In this document: positions 30,725 through 40,800 of the stretch, one piece after another
Numbering within the stretch: the first letter of the stretch is position 1
Layout: each line of letters opens with the position of its first letter
Assembly (NCBI RefSeq): GCF_003589925.1
Contig: NZ_CP032382.1
Span: 2,790,001 to 2,854,000, forward strand
Source: Chryseolinea soli
GTDB lineage: Bacteria > Bacteroidota > Bacteroidia > Cytophagales > Cyclobacteriaceae
Direction of reading: 5' to 3'
Length of the DNA: 64,000 bases
Notes under the pieces: generated by a model
The model's database searches: none
What the model saw: only the letters and a program-made list of their open reading frames with translations
Told to the model about the DNA's origin: nothing
Program-made: the position numbers and the translations under genes

Positions 30725-31879
30725 CTAGTCAGTAACGGTTTCGTCTTTGTCGGCCGTAGTCTCTTTGATCAGGAAGTGCAGCGTGAAACGCAGCGTTTCA
30801 GCCAGTGGGCTTTCGCGTTTGTTCACCGGCACCAGGTAGGCCACGTCTACGCCGAATTTATTCTTGCGGAAGCCGAGACCGATGGTCATGTATTTCCGGT
30901 TGCCTTTGTTTTTGGCTTCGTTGAAATAGCCAAGGCGCGCGGCAAAGATGTCGTTGTACCAATATTCAACACCCACCGAAGTCATGATCTCCTGGATCTC
31001 TTCTTTGAAGCCGCCGGGTGCGTCGCTAAACGATCCGAACATGCCACTGAGAAGGCCCACGGAGTCGCGGCCCGAATTGGGGCTGGGCACCATCAGCTTG
31101 CTGAAGTCTAAGATGAACGTGAGCGAGTTGTAGGCATCGAGATCGGTTTTGTAGGCCGTTCCCAAACGCAGGGTGGTGGGCAGGAAGTTTTTGTTCTCGT
31201 TGTCGGTATACGACAGCTTCGCGCCGATGTTGGTAATGGTTGCTCCCAACGACAACGTTGAGTTGGGATGGCGTTTTAACGGTGTTGTGTAGTAGGCACC
31301 GATATCGGCGGCCACGCTGCGGCCGGGTTTGGCGTCGATGCCGGCAAAAGCACCCGTGAGGTTCGAGTAAATGTAACGGCCGGTGATGCCCATACTGAAT
31401 TTTTCGGAGAGCAAACGGGAATATGTGCCGTCAAGTGCGAACTCGCGCGGGTTGAAATCGCCCAGCGGGTTGTTGTTAGCATCGCGGAAACTGATGTCGC
31501 CTAGGTTGAAATATTTGATAGATGCCGAGATGGCCTGTTCGCGGGTGATCTTATAGAAGCCCGACAGATAGGAGATCGACATGTCGTTCACAATCTTTCC
31601 CAGCCAGGGTGTGTAGGAGATCGTTCCACCGTATTTTTTATCGATATGCACCAGCTTGCCGGCATTCCAATACGACGAGTTCGCGTCGGGCGAAGTCGCT
31701 ACGCCAGCATCACCCAGGGCCGCATGACGCGCGTCCGGGGAAATGGTGAGGAAGGGAACAGCCGTAGTGATGGCATTTTGGGCGCCAATCAAGTCGCCGG
31801 GGGATACTGTGCCTTGGGAAAATGTGTGCTGAACTCCGATCAATACAAAGCTCAAAAGGAGGAATACGCGATAATGCAT
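30725..31879 (-). CDS. porV: type IX secretion outer-membrane protein PorV
   Basis: 384-residue outer-membrane beta-barrel protein of the PorV/LptO family (FadL-like barrel). PorV shuttles type IX secretion cargo from the translocon to the PorU attachment complex. After a signal peptide (cleavage near FSQG) comes the typical block AVPFLTISPDARHAALGDAG followed by VATSPDANSSYWNAGKL, then alternating beta strands to the C-terminus. It follows porU directly, the conserved order. Start is ambiguous: ATG at 31879, or TTG at 31894 which adds MKKNL and a more basic signal n-region. Confidence 0.93.
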   Translation of the reverse strand: MHYRVFLLLSFVLIGVQHTFSQGTVSPGDLIGAQNAITTAVPFLTISPDARHAALGDAGVATSPDANSSYWNAGKLVHIDKKYGGTISYTPWLGKIVNDMSISYLSGFYKITREQAISASIKYFNLGDISFRDANNNPLGDFNPREFALDGTYSRLLSEKFSMGITGRYIYSNLTGAFAGIDAKPGRSVAADIGAYYTTPLKRHPNSTLSLGATITNIGAKLSYTDNENKNFLPTTLRLGTAYKTDLDAYNSLTFILDFSKLMVPSPNSGRDSVGLLSGMFGSFSDAPGGFKEEIQEIMTSVGVEYWYNDIFAARLGYFNEAKNKGNRKYMTIGLGFRKNKFGVDVAYLVPVNKRESPLAETLRFTLHFLIKETTADKDETVTD

Positions 31880-31908
31880 CAAGTTTTTTTTCAAAGGTCC
31901 AAAGATAA

Positions 31909-34900
31909 TTAATTCACCACAATAAGTTTTGTAACGCGCTCACTTTTAGAGCCATTGGTTACTGAACGAACGGCCAAACGGGCTAAGTATACCCCCGCAA
32001 CAAGTTTTTTCCCGCCCTCGCCCTGTGCATTGATTTCCATCAAATCGACCTCATAGGGGCTTGAAGGTATGGAAAAGTTGTATGCCATCACTTCCTCGCC
32101 CGTAATATTGTAAATATACAATTGGGCCTCTAAATCGTCCCCCGAGCGGTTATGCGTGAAAAAGATGTGACTTTCTCCCTGGAATGGGTTGGGCGCATTA
32201 CTCAGGGATTCGATGATGAGCGACTTTCCGTCGGTGACAACAAAAGAAACAACCGATTGGGCCGGGTTGTTGTAGGTATCCCAGACTTTCACCGTAATGG
32301 TGTGCTTTCCGGGGGACAAGCCATTAATGGGGAAATTCACCCATCCCCGCGTAAAATCGTCGGTCTCGGCCTCGTAATAATCGCTCAGGGCATACACCTG
32401 TACGTCGTTGTCCAGCACGCCGGTCAGGGTGTTGCCAATGCCATAGGTGGACGTGTTGATGCCGCTGGCGTCGTGCAGTTTAACGATCAGGTTCGTGTTG
32501 GGGAGCACCATGCCGCCGTTCACAAACGTAGTGTCGCCCATAAAAAGCTGTATTTCGGGGGGCGTATTGTCCGGGGCAAAGCTTTTTTCACTTCCGCCGA
32601 CCGGCGCCGACAAAGCTCCCGCGGCATCTGCCATATGCGAGGAATCGGAAGCATAAAAACTGAGTTTTCCGGCACCCACTTCGTAGGCGATATTTTTGGG
32701 AACCACAAACTGGATCGAGAACAACCCATCTTTCACCGTGGCTTTACCCCGGAAAAGTACGTTGCTCCATTCTTTGAAATGGAACGGAGGATTGTTTTTT
32801 CCGATGGTCACCGACTCGCTTTGTTTGTCATACAAGGTGGCTTGCAGCGTGCCGTTGAAATGCGGGATCAACACGCCGTTTCCATCCTGTACTTCTCCCG
32901 AAACCGTCACTACCGAAAGCGCCTTTAAAGTGTCGGTGCCCGAAGCGACTTCGGGTTTGGCAGCGGCAACGATGTTGGGCGTCATGGCCAGCGTCATCCC
33001 GGGGTCGGCCAACAACGAAAAATTGCGATTGAATACGCCGCTGGTGCTTTGGTTTTTTGTCTTCCGGAACACCTCGCCCAGCGTGGGGATCTGGCCCGAT
33101 TCTTTTTGAAGGAGATTGCCGTAGAACGATTTGTTCAACTCAAAGTTGGTGTCCGATTTCACAGGTCGCGAGGTAGTAACAAGGCCTACGGTGCCGCCGT
33201 TAGGGTGAAGCACGCTCATTTCGGCGCTCGAAATATCCTGGGGATCGTCCTGCCGGCCGAATTCACAAGTGGCAGTAATGAGAAAAGGGTAGAGCTTGTT
33301 CTCCAGCGTGAGGATGTCGATGTCGGTAAATACTTTCTCATCCGCCCAAAGCTTTTCGCTGCCGTGGCCCGTGTAGTTGATGATGAGCGTGCCCCGGTTG
33401 AAGTCGCGCACGATGGCCTCGTTCACTTCGGGGATAGCCTCGCCGTTGGGCTTCACGGTTTTGGTATAGGTGCCCAGAAAAATTTTATGCGTATCGAATT
33501 GTGGATTTCCCGATTCGATGGTCGTGCTCATGACGTCGGCTTGCGATTGGTGAATGGATGTGAACCCGTCGGAGAGGCTTCCGTCGTCGGCCACGAAAAC
33601 GATGTCCTTGCGCCAGCGACCCAGGCCTTTCTTGTCGGTGTCATAGGCGATGATCTTCGTCACCACGTTCGAAGCTTCCTCCAGCGTCTTGGCGGGGATG
33701 CGGCCTACGCCGATGTCGAGGGTTTCGGCATGCGCCGGATCTTCTCCCCAGCCGCCTTCGCCCGGCTCCAGCAAAGCAAAGAAGTCGTCGGAGGAATAGG
33801 TCTCCAAGGGCGACAGCGAATTGCGCGCTTCGTAGGTGGGCACAAAGTTCGTGTTGTCAGACAGGCGATCTTTGTAGTCATACGAGCCTTTTCCTACGAA
33901 CACTACTCCCTTGAGTTGGGATGGGCCGGCCTCGTATTTGCGCCGGATAAAATCGCGAATGGCGCTCACGTCCTGGCGGCCGGATGAAAACTCGTTGAAG
34001 ATCTGTTCGGGGGTCACCACCAGGGTAGACCATTGATTGTACTGTGAACGGTGCGCGGCCAGGCGTTGTGCCTCGCTCATAAAATCGGGATGCGTGATGA
34101 CGATGTAATTCACGGCCGAAGAAGCTCCTACATTTTGATTGGCTACCGGACCCACAAGCTCGGGCGCGGGAGTATTGGCATTGAAGACGATGTAGGCATG
34201 CAACGCATCGCTCGCCGCCGAAAATTGGGCGCTGCCATCTTGCACCGTGAAAGCCTGTTGCTGCACTTTTAAAGGATCGGTAACGTCCCACACACGATGA
34301 TCCGAGGTGGCGGAAGCAACGCGATATTGCGATACGGATTGGTTCAGGCTCGTAGGCGACACAAAGAAGGTCTGGTCGCTATAGACCGCCAGTTTGCGCG
34401 TGAAGTTCAGCAGGAAGAAATCCAGAAATCCCACCGAGCGTCCTGTGCCCTTAATGTACTGATACGTGAGGGTCTGCGTGGTCTGTCCCACGGCCCCGAT
34501 ACTGGAAGCGTTCAGCGTGAGTGTGTCGAGCCGTATGGCTCCTTTTACGGCGTAGGTCGAATTGGTGATGGCCGAGACATTTTGTTCGCCTGCCGGCGTA
34601 TTGTTTAACAAGATCTTGAACGTAGACCCGTTGCCGTCGTAGCATTGGGCCATCACGTTCGATACGATCTTGACGTTGGAATTTTCAACCACCCCGTCCA
34701 CATCCGATTTGAAACTATACGATGTGGCGAGATCGAATCGCTCGCCAAACCATTGACGGCCGGATTGCAATTCGTTGTAGTCCTCTAGCTCGTGATAAAC
34801 AAAATCGTCGTATTGTTGAACCACGGGAAAATTTCCCGCCACGCTCTCCACGGTCTGGATACGCGCCGGGCGATCGCCCCCGGTAGCAACGGTGATAAAG

Positions 34901-35322
34901 TAAAAATTCTTCTTGCTGTAGAGATTGCTTTGGTAAGCGAACACCTGGCGTTGTGCATCGTAGTGAACGGCGTCCGGTCCTTCGGCGTAAAAAAGAATGT
35001 AGTCGTTTTTGTCGAACACGCCATCGCTCTCCCCTTCGATGTAGATCGCATTTTCCTGGAGGGCGTTAAAGCGGGGGGCATCGTTTTCCTGGGGAAGCAT
35101 GCCGCCGGGGTTCCCATAGATGGCAATTTGTCGCGGGTCGACGGTGGCGGGATCGAATCCCATTTTTTTGAAATCGTCGTAAGATACTTTGTACACGCCG
35201 CGTTTTTCAACGCCCAGCTTAAACCAGGAATTGGATGCCAGCGTCTCCTGGGCATGGGTGGCCGATACGGCGGATACCAGGGAAAGGACGAGAATCCATC
35301 GTATGGTGAACTGGCAATGCAA
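31909..35322 (-). CDS. porU: type IX secretion system sortase PorU
   Basis: 1137-residue C25 (gingipain-type) cysteine peptidase. PorU cleaves the C-terminal signal of type IX cargo and attaches it to A-LPS on the cell surface. Catalytic residues are visible: His653 in YTGHGSEK and Cys686 in TATCEFG. The signal peptide ends near SATHAQ. The C-terminus (NAPNPFQGESHIFFTHN, then VYLARLAV) resembles a type A T9SS C-terminal domain, as PorU itself has. There is no ATG near the start; the only reasonable initiator is TTG at 35322, directly before the signal peptide. Between pssA (31 bases upstream) and porV. Confidence 0.94.
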   Translation of the reverse strand: MHCQFTIRWILVLSLVSAVSATHAQETLASNSWFKLGVEKRGVYKVSYDDFKKMGFDPATVDPRQIAIYGNPGGMLPQENDAPRFNALQENAIYIEGESDGVFDKNDYILFYAEGPDAVHYDAQRQVFAYQSNLYSKKNFYFITVATGGDRPARIQTVESVAGNFPVVQQYDDFVYHELEDYNELQSGRQWFGERFDLATSYSFKSDVDGVVENSNVKIVSNVMAQCYDGNGSTFKILLNNTPAGEQNVSAITNSTYAVKGAIRLDTLTLNASSIGAVGQTTQTLTYQYIKGTGRSVGFLDFFLLNFTRKLAVYSDQTFFVSPTSLNQSVSQYRVASATSDHRVWDVTDPLKVQQQAFTVQDGSAQFSAASDALHAYIVFNANTPAPELVGPVANQNVGASSAVNYIVITHPDFMSEAQRLAAHRSQYNQWSTLVVTPEQIFNEFSSGRQDVSAIRDFIRRKYEAGPSQLKGVVFVGKGSYDYKDRLSDNTNFVPTYEARNSLSPLETYSSDDFFALLEPGEGGWGEDPAHAETLDIGVGRIPAKTLEEASNVVTKIIAYDTDKKGLGRWRKDIVFVADDGSLSDGFTSIHQSQADVMSTTIESGNPQFDTHKIFLGTYTKTVKPNGEAIPEVNEAIVRDFNRGTLIINYTGHGSEKLWADEKVFTDIDILTLENKLYPFLITATCEFGRQDDPQDISSAEMSVLHPNGGTVGLVTTSRPVKSDTNFELNKSFYGNLLQKESGQIPTLGEVFRKTKNQSTSGVFNRNFSLLADPGMTLAMTPNIVAAAKPEVASGTDTLKALSVVTVSGEVQDGNGVLIPHFNGTLQATLYDKQSESVTIGKNNPPFHFKEWSNVLFRGKATVKDGLFSIQFVVPKNIAYEVGAGKLSFYASDSSHMADAAGALSAPVGGSEKSFAPDNTPPEIQLFMGDTTFVNGGMVLPNTNLIVKLHDASGINTSTYGIGNTLTGVLDNDVQVYALSDYYEAETDDFTRGWVNFPINGLSPGKHTITVKVWDTYNNPAQSVVSFVVTDGKSLIIESLSNAPNPFQGESHIFFTHNRSGDDLEAQLYIYNITGEEVMAYNFSIPSSPYEVDLMEINAQGEGGKKLVAGVYLARLAVRSVTNGSKSERVTKLIVVN

Positions 35323-35353
35323 GTGAAAAGGTTTAAGCCTGAAAATTAGTGCC

Positions 35354-36025
35354 TTATTTTGAAAACACCCGGACCCCTAACGATAGGGTAATGTACAAAA
35401 GTATGATCACGGGCAATGCCGCCCATTGAAAGAAGGCCAGCAGTAATACGGCCAGCAGCAGGAAGGTAAACCGGACTTTATTATCCGCCCAATTGAAATT
35501 TTTGAACTTCAGGGCAAAGAGGTCGATCCGGGACACCAACAGGGCCGAAAACAACACGGCGATCACGGCTAACAGGGTCGGGTTTCCCATCACGTTAACG
35601 CCCAGGCCTTGCAAAAAGGGCAAAGCCGTCAGGAAGATGGCGTTGGCGGGCGTGGGCAAGCCTTTGAAGGCGTCCGATTGGGTGGTGTCGAGGTTGAAAA
35701 TGGCCAGGCGGAGGGCGGAACAGATGGCGATGAGCAGGGCTACGTAGGGTAGGAATGGGGTGGTCGATCCTTGCAGGGCTTGGTAGATGAACAGCGAGGG
35801 TAAAGCTCCAAAGCTTACCATGTCGGCCATGGAATCCAGCTCTTTTCCGATGGGGGATGAAACCTTCAGCCATCGTGCGGCAAAGCCGTCAAAGAAATCG
35901 AACAAACAGGCGGCCCACACAAAATAGGCGCTGGGGACGGCGGCATTTTCCCACAAGAAGATGATGCCCAGCATGCCGCACACCAGATTGCAGCAGGTTA
36001 AAAAATTGGGAAGGTATTTAATCAT
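35354..36025 (-). CDS. pssA: CDP-diacylglycerol--serine O-phosphatidyltransferase
   Basis: 223-residue integral membrane enzyme that makes phosphatidylserine, the precursor of phosphatidylethanolamine. The CDP-alcohol phosphatidyltransferase motif D-G-x2-A-R-x8-G-x3-D-x3-D is present as DFFDGFAARWLKVSSPIGKE followed by LDSMAD (about residues 43-67). About six transmembrane helices. It lies 7 bases after the MBL hydrolase gene and upstream of porU on the same strand. Confidence 0.93.
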   Translation of the reverse strand: MIKYLPNFLTCCNLVCGMLGIIFLWENAAVPSAYFVWAACLFDFFDGFAARWLKVSSPIGKELDSMADMVSFGALPSLFIYQALQGSTTPFLPYVALLIAICSALRLAIFNLDTTQSDAFKGLPTPANAIFLTALPFLQGLGVNVMGNPTLLAVIAVLFSALLVSRIDLFALKFKNFNWADNKVRFTFLLLAVLLLAFFQWAALPVIILLYITLSLGVRVFSK

Positions 36026-36032
36026 GAACCAT

Positions 36033-36683
36033 TCAGGTTGAAATCACGGCGCAAAACGGATTTGTTTTCTTTTCAAAACCAATGTTTGTCTCCGGACCGT
36101 GGCCGGGAAAAACAACGACGTCGTCTGGCAAGGTAAAAAGTTTTTGATGGATGCTCCGGATCAGGGTATCAAAATCTCCGCCCGGCAGATCGGTGCGGCC
36201 AATGCTGTTGTAGAACAACACATCGCCACTCATCACGATTTTTTCCTTTTCGTTATAAAAGGCCACGTGCCCTGGCGCGTGCCCCGGGACGAACAGCACT
36301 TTGAAACTTTGTTGTCCGAACGTGATCACCTGTCCTTCTTCCAGAAAGGCATCGGGCGTGGCTTCCTGGTATTGCGCAAAACCATAATTGGGGGCGTAGG
36401 CTTTCACGGCGCGCAATACCGGTTCGTCTTTGGCGTGAATGTAAAGGCGGACGCCATATTTCTCCTTTACAAACGCGTTGCCCAGCACATGATCGACGTG
36501 GCAATGTGTGTTGAGCAACATTTTCACCGTGAGGCCCTCTGCCGAAATAAAATCGGCCAGCTCTTGCCGTTCATAGGGCTCATAGCATCCGGGGTCGATG
36601 ATCACACATTCGCCCGACTCGTCATATAACACGTAGGTGTTTTCCTGCAGCGGGTTAAAAACGAACGACTGGATCTGAAGCAT
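36033..36683 (-). CDS. MBL-fold hydrolase (glyoxalase II-like)
   Basis: 216-residue metallo-beta-lactamase-fold protein. The zinc motif THCHVDHVLG lies near residue 60, with further ligands in PGHAPGHVAF (near residue 135) and PGHGPETNIGFEKKTNPF (C-terminus). The motif pattern fits the glyoxalase II / persulfide-hydrolase-like group of small Bacteroidota enzymes, and the substrate is probably a thioester. Cytoplasmic. It is the first gene of the leftward run that continues with pssA and porU. Confidence 0.9.
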   Translation of the reverse strand: MLQIQSFVFNPLQENTYVLYDESGECVIIDPGCYEPYERQELADFISAEGLTVKMLLNTHCHVDHVLGNAFVKEKYGVRLYIHAKDEPVLRAVKAYAPNYGFAQYQEATPDAFLEEGQVITFGQQSFKVLFVPGHAPGHVAFYNEKEKIVMSGDVLFYNSIGRTDLPGGDFDTLIRSIHQKLFTLPDDVVVFPGHGPETNIGFEKKTNPFCAVIST

Positions 36684-36820
36684 GCCCTGAAATTTTCTTC
36701 AAAGTAAACTGAAATTTCCGATGGCCTGTCGCCTGCCATCATTTTTGTGTCGCAGCTTCATAGCAATTTCATATTCGCGCAAAAAATGCTGGGGACTTTA
36801 TCGTAGTTTGGCGCCCCGGA

Positions 36821-37891
36821 ATGACAACGCGACAGGTAGATTATATTATCGTAGGACAAGGCCTGGCCGGTTCGGCTGTGGCGGTGCAGTTGCTCCGGCA
36901 GGGAAAGCGCATCCTGGTGATCGACCAGCCGTCGCGGAACAACTCCTCGCGCATCGCGGCAGGGTTATTCAATCCCATCACCGGCCGCAAAATGGTAAAG
37001 ACCTGGATGGCCGACACATTATTTCCCTACCTGTTTTCGTTCTACCGGGCAGTGGAAGAAAAAACCGGACAAAAGTTCTTTTATCCCATGCCGCTTTACC
37101 GGCCTTTCCTATCCGTCGAGGAGCAAAACGAATGGATGGGCAAAAGCGCGTCGCCGGCCTATGCATCCTATATCGAAAAAATAACCACTACGAGCACCTT
37201 TCCCGCCGTGGCTGACCCTTTTGGCGGACTGCTGCTGAAACAGTGCGGGTACCTGGACACCGAGGGCTATCTCGATGCCGTACGGCAATGGATCGTCCAG
37301 GAAAACGAGTTTTTGTTGGAAGACCTGGAGGAGCGGGCGTTGACCCTGTCGGCGGAAGGCGTTCGTTACAAACAATACGAGGCTTCCGGAATCATCTTTT
37401 GCACGGGCGTACACACGTCAGAAACATTTCAGTGGCTGCCGGTGAAACCCTTGAAAGGCGAGATGATCCGCATCCGGGCGGCCTTCGAACCGGACGTGAT
37501 CCTGAACCGCGGCGTTTTTATGGTTCCGGCGGGCGAGCCTGGCGAATGGCGCGTGGGTGCTACCTATAATTTCCAGGATGCGTCGCCGGACGTCACACCG
37601 CAGGCTTGCGCGGAACTGGTGGAAAGATTGAACGAATTGATCCGTTTTCCGGCGGAGGTGATCGGGCAAACTGCCGGCGTGCGACCGACCACCCCAGACC
37701 GGCGTCCATTGCTCGGACGGCATCCCCAATGGGAATCGGCCTTTGTTTTCAATGGCATGGGCACCAAAGGGGTGAGCCTCACCCCCTATTTTTCGGAGGT
37801 TTTGATCGGGGCCGTGTTAAATATTCCGGCCATAAACAAAGAGGTGGATATTGAACGTTATAATGTACTATATTGGACTTCCCCTAAATGA
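36821..37891 (+). CDS. FAD-dependent oxidoreductase (DAO family)
   Basis: 356-residue flavoprotein of the glycine/D-amino-acid oxidase superfamily. The FAD Rossmann motif VGQGLAGSAVAVQLLRQGK lies at residues 8-26 with an acidic residue ending strand beta-2 (LVIDQ). The C-terminal FAD-contact region GVRPTTPDRRPLLGRHP near residue 287 and NGMGTKGVSL near residue 320 are typical. Substrate unknown. Its stop is only three bases before the start of the 1205-residue gene downstream, so the two are probably translated from one mRNA. Confidence 0.88.
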   Translation: MTTRQVDYIIVGQGLAGSAVAVQLLRQGKRILVIDQPSRNNSSRIAAGLFNPITGRKMVKTWMADTLFPYLFSFYRAVEEKTGQKFFYPMPLYRPFLSVEEQNEWMGKSASPAYASYIEKITTTSTFPAVADPFGGLLLKQCGYLDTEGYLDAVRQWIVQENEFLLEDLEERALTLSAEGVRYKQYEASGIIFCTGVHTSETFQWLPVKPLKGEMIRIRAAFEPDVILNRGVFMVPAGEPGEWRVGATYNFQDASPDVTPQACAELVERLNELIRFPAEVIGQTAGVRPTTPDRRPLLGRHPQWESAFVFNGMGTKGVSLTPYFSEVLIGAVLNIPAINKEVDIERYNVLYWTSPK

Positions 37892-37894
37892 ATT

Positions 37895-40800
37895 ATGAAT
37901 TTGCGAAGCGGACTACTACTCACCCTAACTCTGATCGTTTTAAGTTCCCCCCAGGTAAAAGCCCAGCAATCGCGGGAGGTATTTGGGAAGAATAGAATTC
38001 AATACCGTCAGTTCGACTGGGTATATCTCAGCGGCGAGAACTTTGACGTTTACTATTACGATGCCCGCAAAGGTGTTGCCACAGAAGCCCTGGAATACCT
38101 CGAAGGAGAATTCGATCGCATTACGGACCTGATCGGCTATCCGCCCTATTTCAAAACAAAAGTTTTCCTCTACAATTCCCTCAGCGACTTGCGTCAAAGC
38201 AACGTGGGCCTGAACCATAACGTGTTCAACGTCGGTGGTGAAACGGAATTTATAAAGCCTTATGTTGAAGTGGCCCACATGGGAACGGCCCAGGAATTCA
38301 AAGACGAATTGCTTTTCCAGATCTCCGACATCATGATCCACGAGATGATGTTTGGCGGCAACCTGAAGGACATGTTCCAAAGCTCGATCCTCATGAACCT
38401 GCCCGATTGGTTTGTGAACGGCGCTTCGCTCTATGTGGCCCGCGGCTGGAGCATGGACATGGATGATTATATCCGCCAGTTGATGAAAACACGCCGGGCG
38501 AAAAGAGCCACCAAGCTCTCTGGTAATGAAGCCGGACTGGTGGGACAATCCATTTGGAATTTTATTGCAGAGAAGTACGGCAAGAGCAGTGTGGCCAACA
38601 TCCTCAACTACACACGGGTTACCCGGAACGAGGAAAAAAGTATTCTCATCACCCTGGGTATAAGTTTCAAACAGTTGCTGGCAGAGTGGCAGAAGTTTTA
38701 TTCCGACATGGAAACCACCGTGAGCAAGTCCTACATTGATCCGGAAGCGTCCACTTCGTTTACACAGCAGCACAACAAGACCACGGAATTTACCACGGTA
38801 AAGATCAGTCCCGATGGACGCAACATCGCCTATGCCGAAAACGACCGCGGGCGTTACATAGTGAAAGTGAGATCGCTGGAAACCGGGCGGGAAAAGACCA
38901 TCATTTCGGGTGGCAGCAAAGTGATCAAACAACGGGTGGACTACAGCCTGCCGCTCATCGCCTGGTCGGATGCCACCACCCTCGGGGTGATCGGCGTGAA
39001 GAGCGGGCAATATGTTTTCTGGCTCTATGATTTTAACACGCGCACAAAATTGCCCCGGCAATTGGAACGCTTCAGCAACATTCGCAGCTTCAGTTTTTCG
39101 GGTAATGGAAGGTTGATCATTCTCAGTGCCGACTTTGAAGGCAAGAGCGATCTGTTCCTGTTGAGCTCCAAGCGCGACCGTGTACGCCGCCTCACCAACG
39201 ACTTGTACGACGATCTCGATCCGACCTTCATCCCCAACACCAACCGGATCGTGTTCTCGTCTAACCGCACCACCGACACGCTGCGGGCCAATGCAAAGCC
39301 CCAGTTTGAAAAGCTCACCAACAACTACAATTTGTTTGTCTACGACCTGGACAGCACCAAATTTTTGTTGACGCGCCTCACCAACACGCTCAGCAAGGAT
39401 CATTCTCCGCAGGCGATGGATGAGAACAATTTTTATTACCTCAGCGACCAACGCGGGATCATTAACCTCTTCAAGTACAATCGCCCCACGGGCATCTACT
39501 CGCAGATCACCAACTTCAACGCGAGCATCAAAGACATCGACCTCAATTTCGCCAATCAAACCATGGCCATGGTGATGACGGAAGACAACAAGGAGAATAT
39601 TTATGTCGACCGCAGTTTTAATCTCAACCGGCAAGTGTTCACGCCCGCCACGCGGCGCAAAGACCTGCAGCAGGCCCGTGTGATCCGCGAGCGGCGCAAG
39701 CAGGAGGAGAATAAAAACATGAGCATCAAAGACCTGCTCAACTCGCGTCTGCGTCAGGCCCAACCGCAAAAGGATACGGCCACCAATGTTCAGCCTCCTG
39801 CACGCCGCGATTCCACCATCGTGCAAAGCGGCCCGCCTCCCGCCATCGACAGCACGCGGCTGGGCAAGCCCGTAAATCGAGCCGATGCCGTCAACTCCGA
39901 CAACTATGCGTTTGAAGATGAAGTGAAAAAGCCGGCGCCAGCACCCGTGACTACTACGCCGCCAGCGGTGCGGACCGAGACTACGACACCTGCGCGGACC
40001 GAAACCACTCCAGCGGAGCGGGCCGAAAACAGGCAGCCACCCGCACAGCAACCCAAGCCCGGCGAGGTGAACACCGACAATTATGTTTTTGGTGATGAAG
40101 AAAAGAAACCGGCTCCCGCGCAATCCACGCCGCAGGTGCCCGCGACAGACACCACCAAAGTTGCCAGGACACAACAGACGCCAAAGAAACCCGGCGAAGT
40201 AAACACCGACAACTATACGTTCGAGGATGAAGCGGTGAAGAACCAACCGAGCGAGTCGTTCCTGACCCGCTACATGAAAGCGCGCGAGAAGAGCCGGATC
40301 ACGGGACCTTTCCCCTATGAATCGAAGTTCAGTTCCAACAGCCTCGTCACCTCCATGTTGGTAGACCCGATGCGGGGTCTGGGCATCTCCATCGAGACGC
40401 AGATGAACGACATGCTGGAAAACTACCGCTTCTTTGGCGGGTTGATGACCAGCGTCGATTTAAAGAACGGCGACTTCTTTGCGGAATTCCAATATTTGAA
40501 ATCGCTCATCGACTTTGGTGTGCGCGTAGACCGCAAGGGCATCCGTTGGTCGGCCGAGCCGGCGGAAGATGGTTTGCAAGGCGAGCTCTATCACTATTCG
40601 TTGAACCGGATCGAACTGAGCGCTTCACTTCCCATATCCGATCGCATTCGCTTTACGCTGAAACCTTTCGGCGCCCTGGCACGCTCGGTAGATTTGGGTG
40701 AAGCCGACTATCCCACCGCACCGCCTTCGGTGGCGCCGGTCAATAACTACTATGCCGGTCTCAAGGCGGAACTGGTATACGACAACTCGGTGTCTACCGG

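Noticed and set aside
36720..36740. Small hairpin GATGGC/GCCATC upstream of the FAD oxidoreductase
   Set aside because: Six base pairs with a 9-base loop and no T-run or conserved context; could easily be chance.
37940..40246. Long minus-strand open frame (768 codons) opposite the 1205-residue protein
   Set aside because: Antisense shadow with no motif; the plus-strand protein has signal peptide, domains and repeats.
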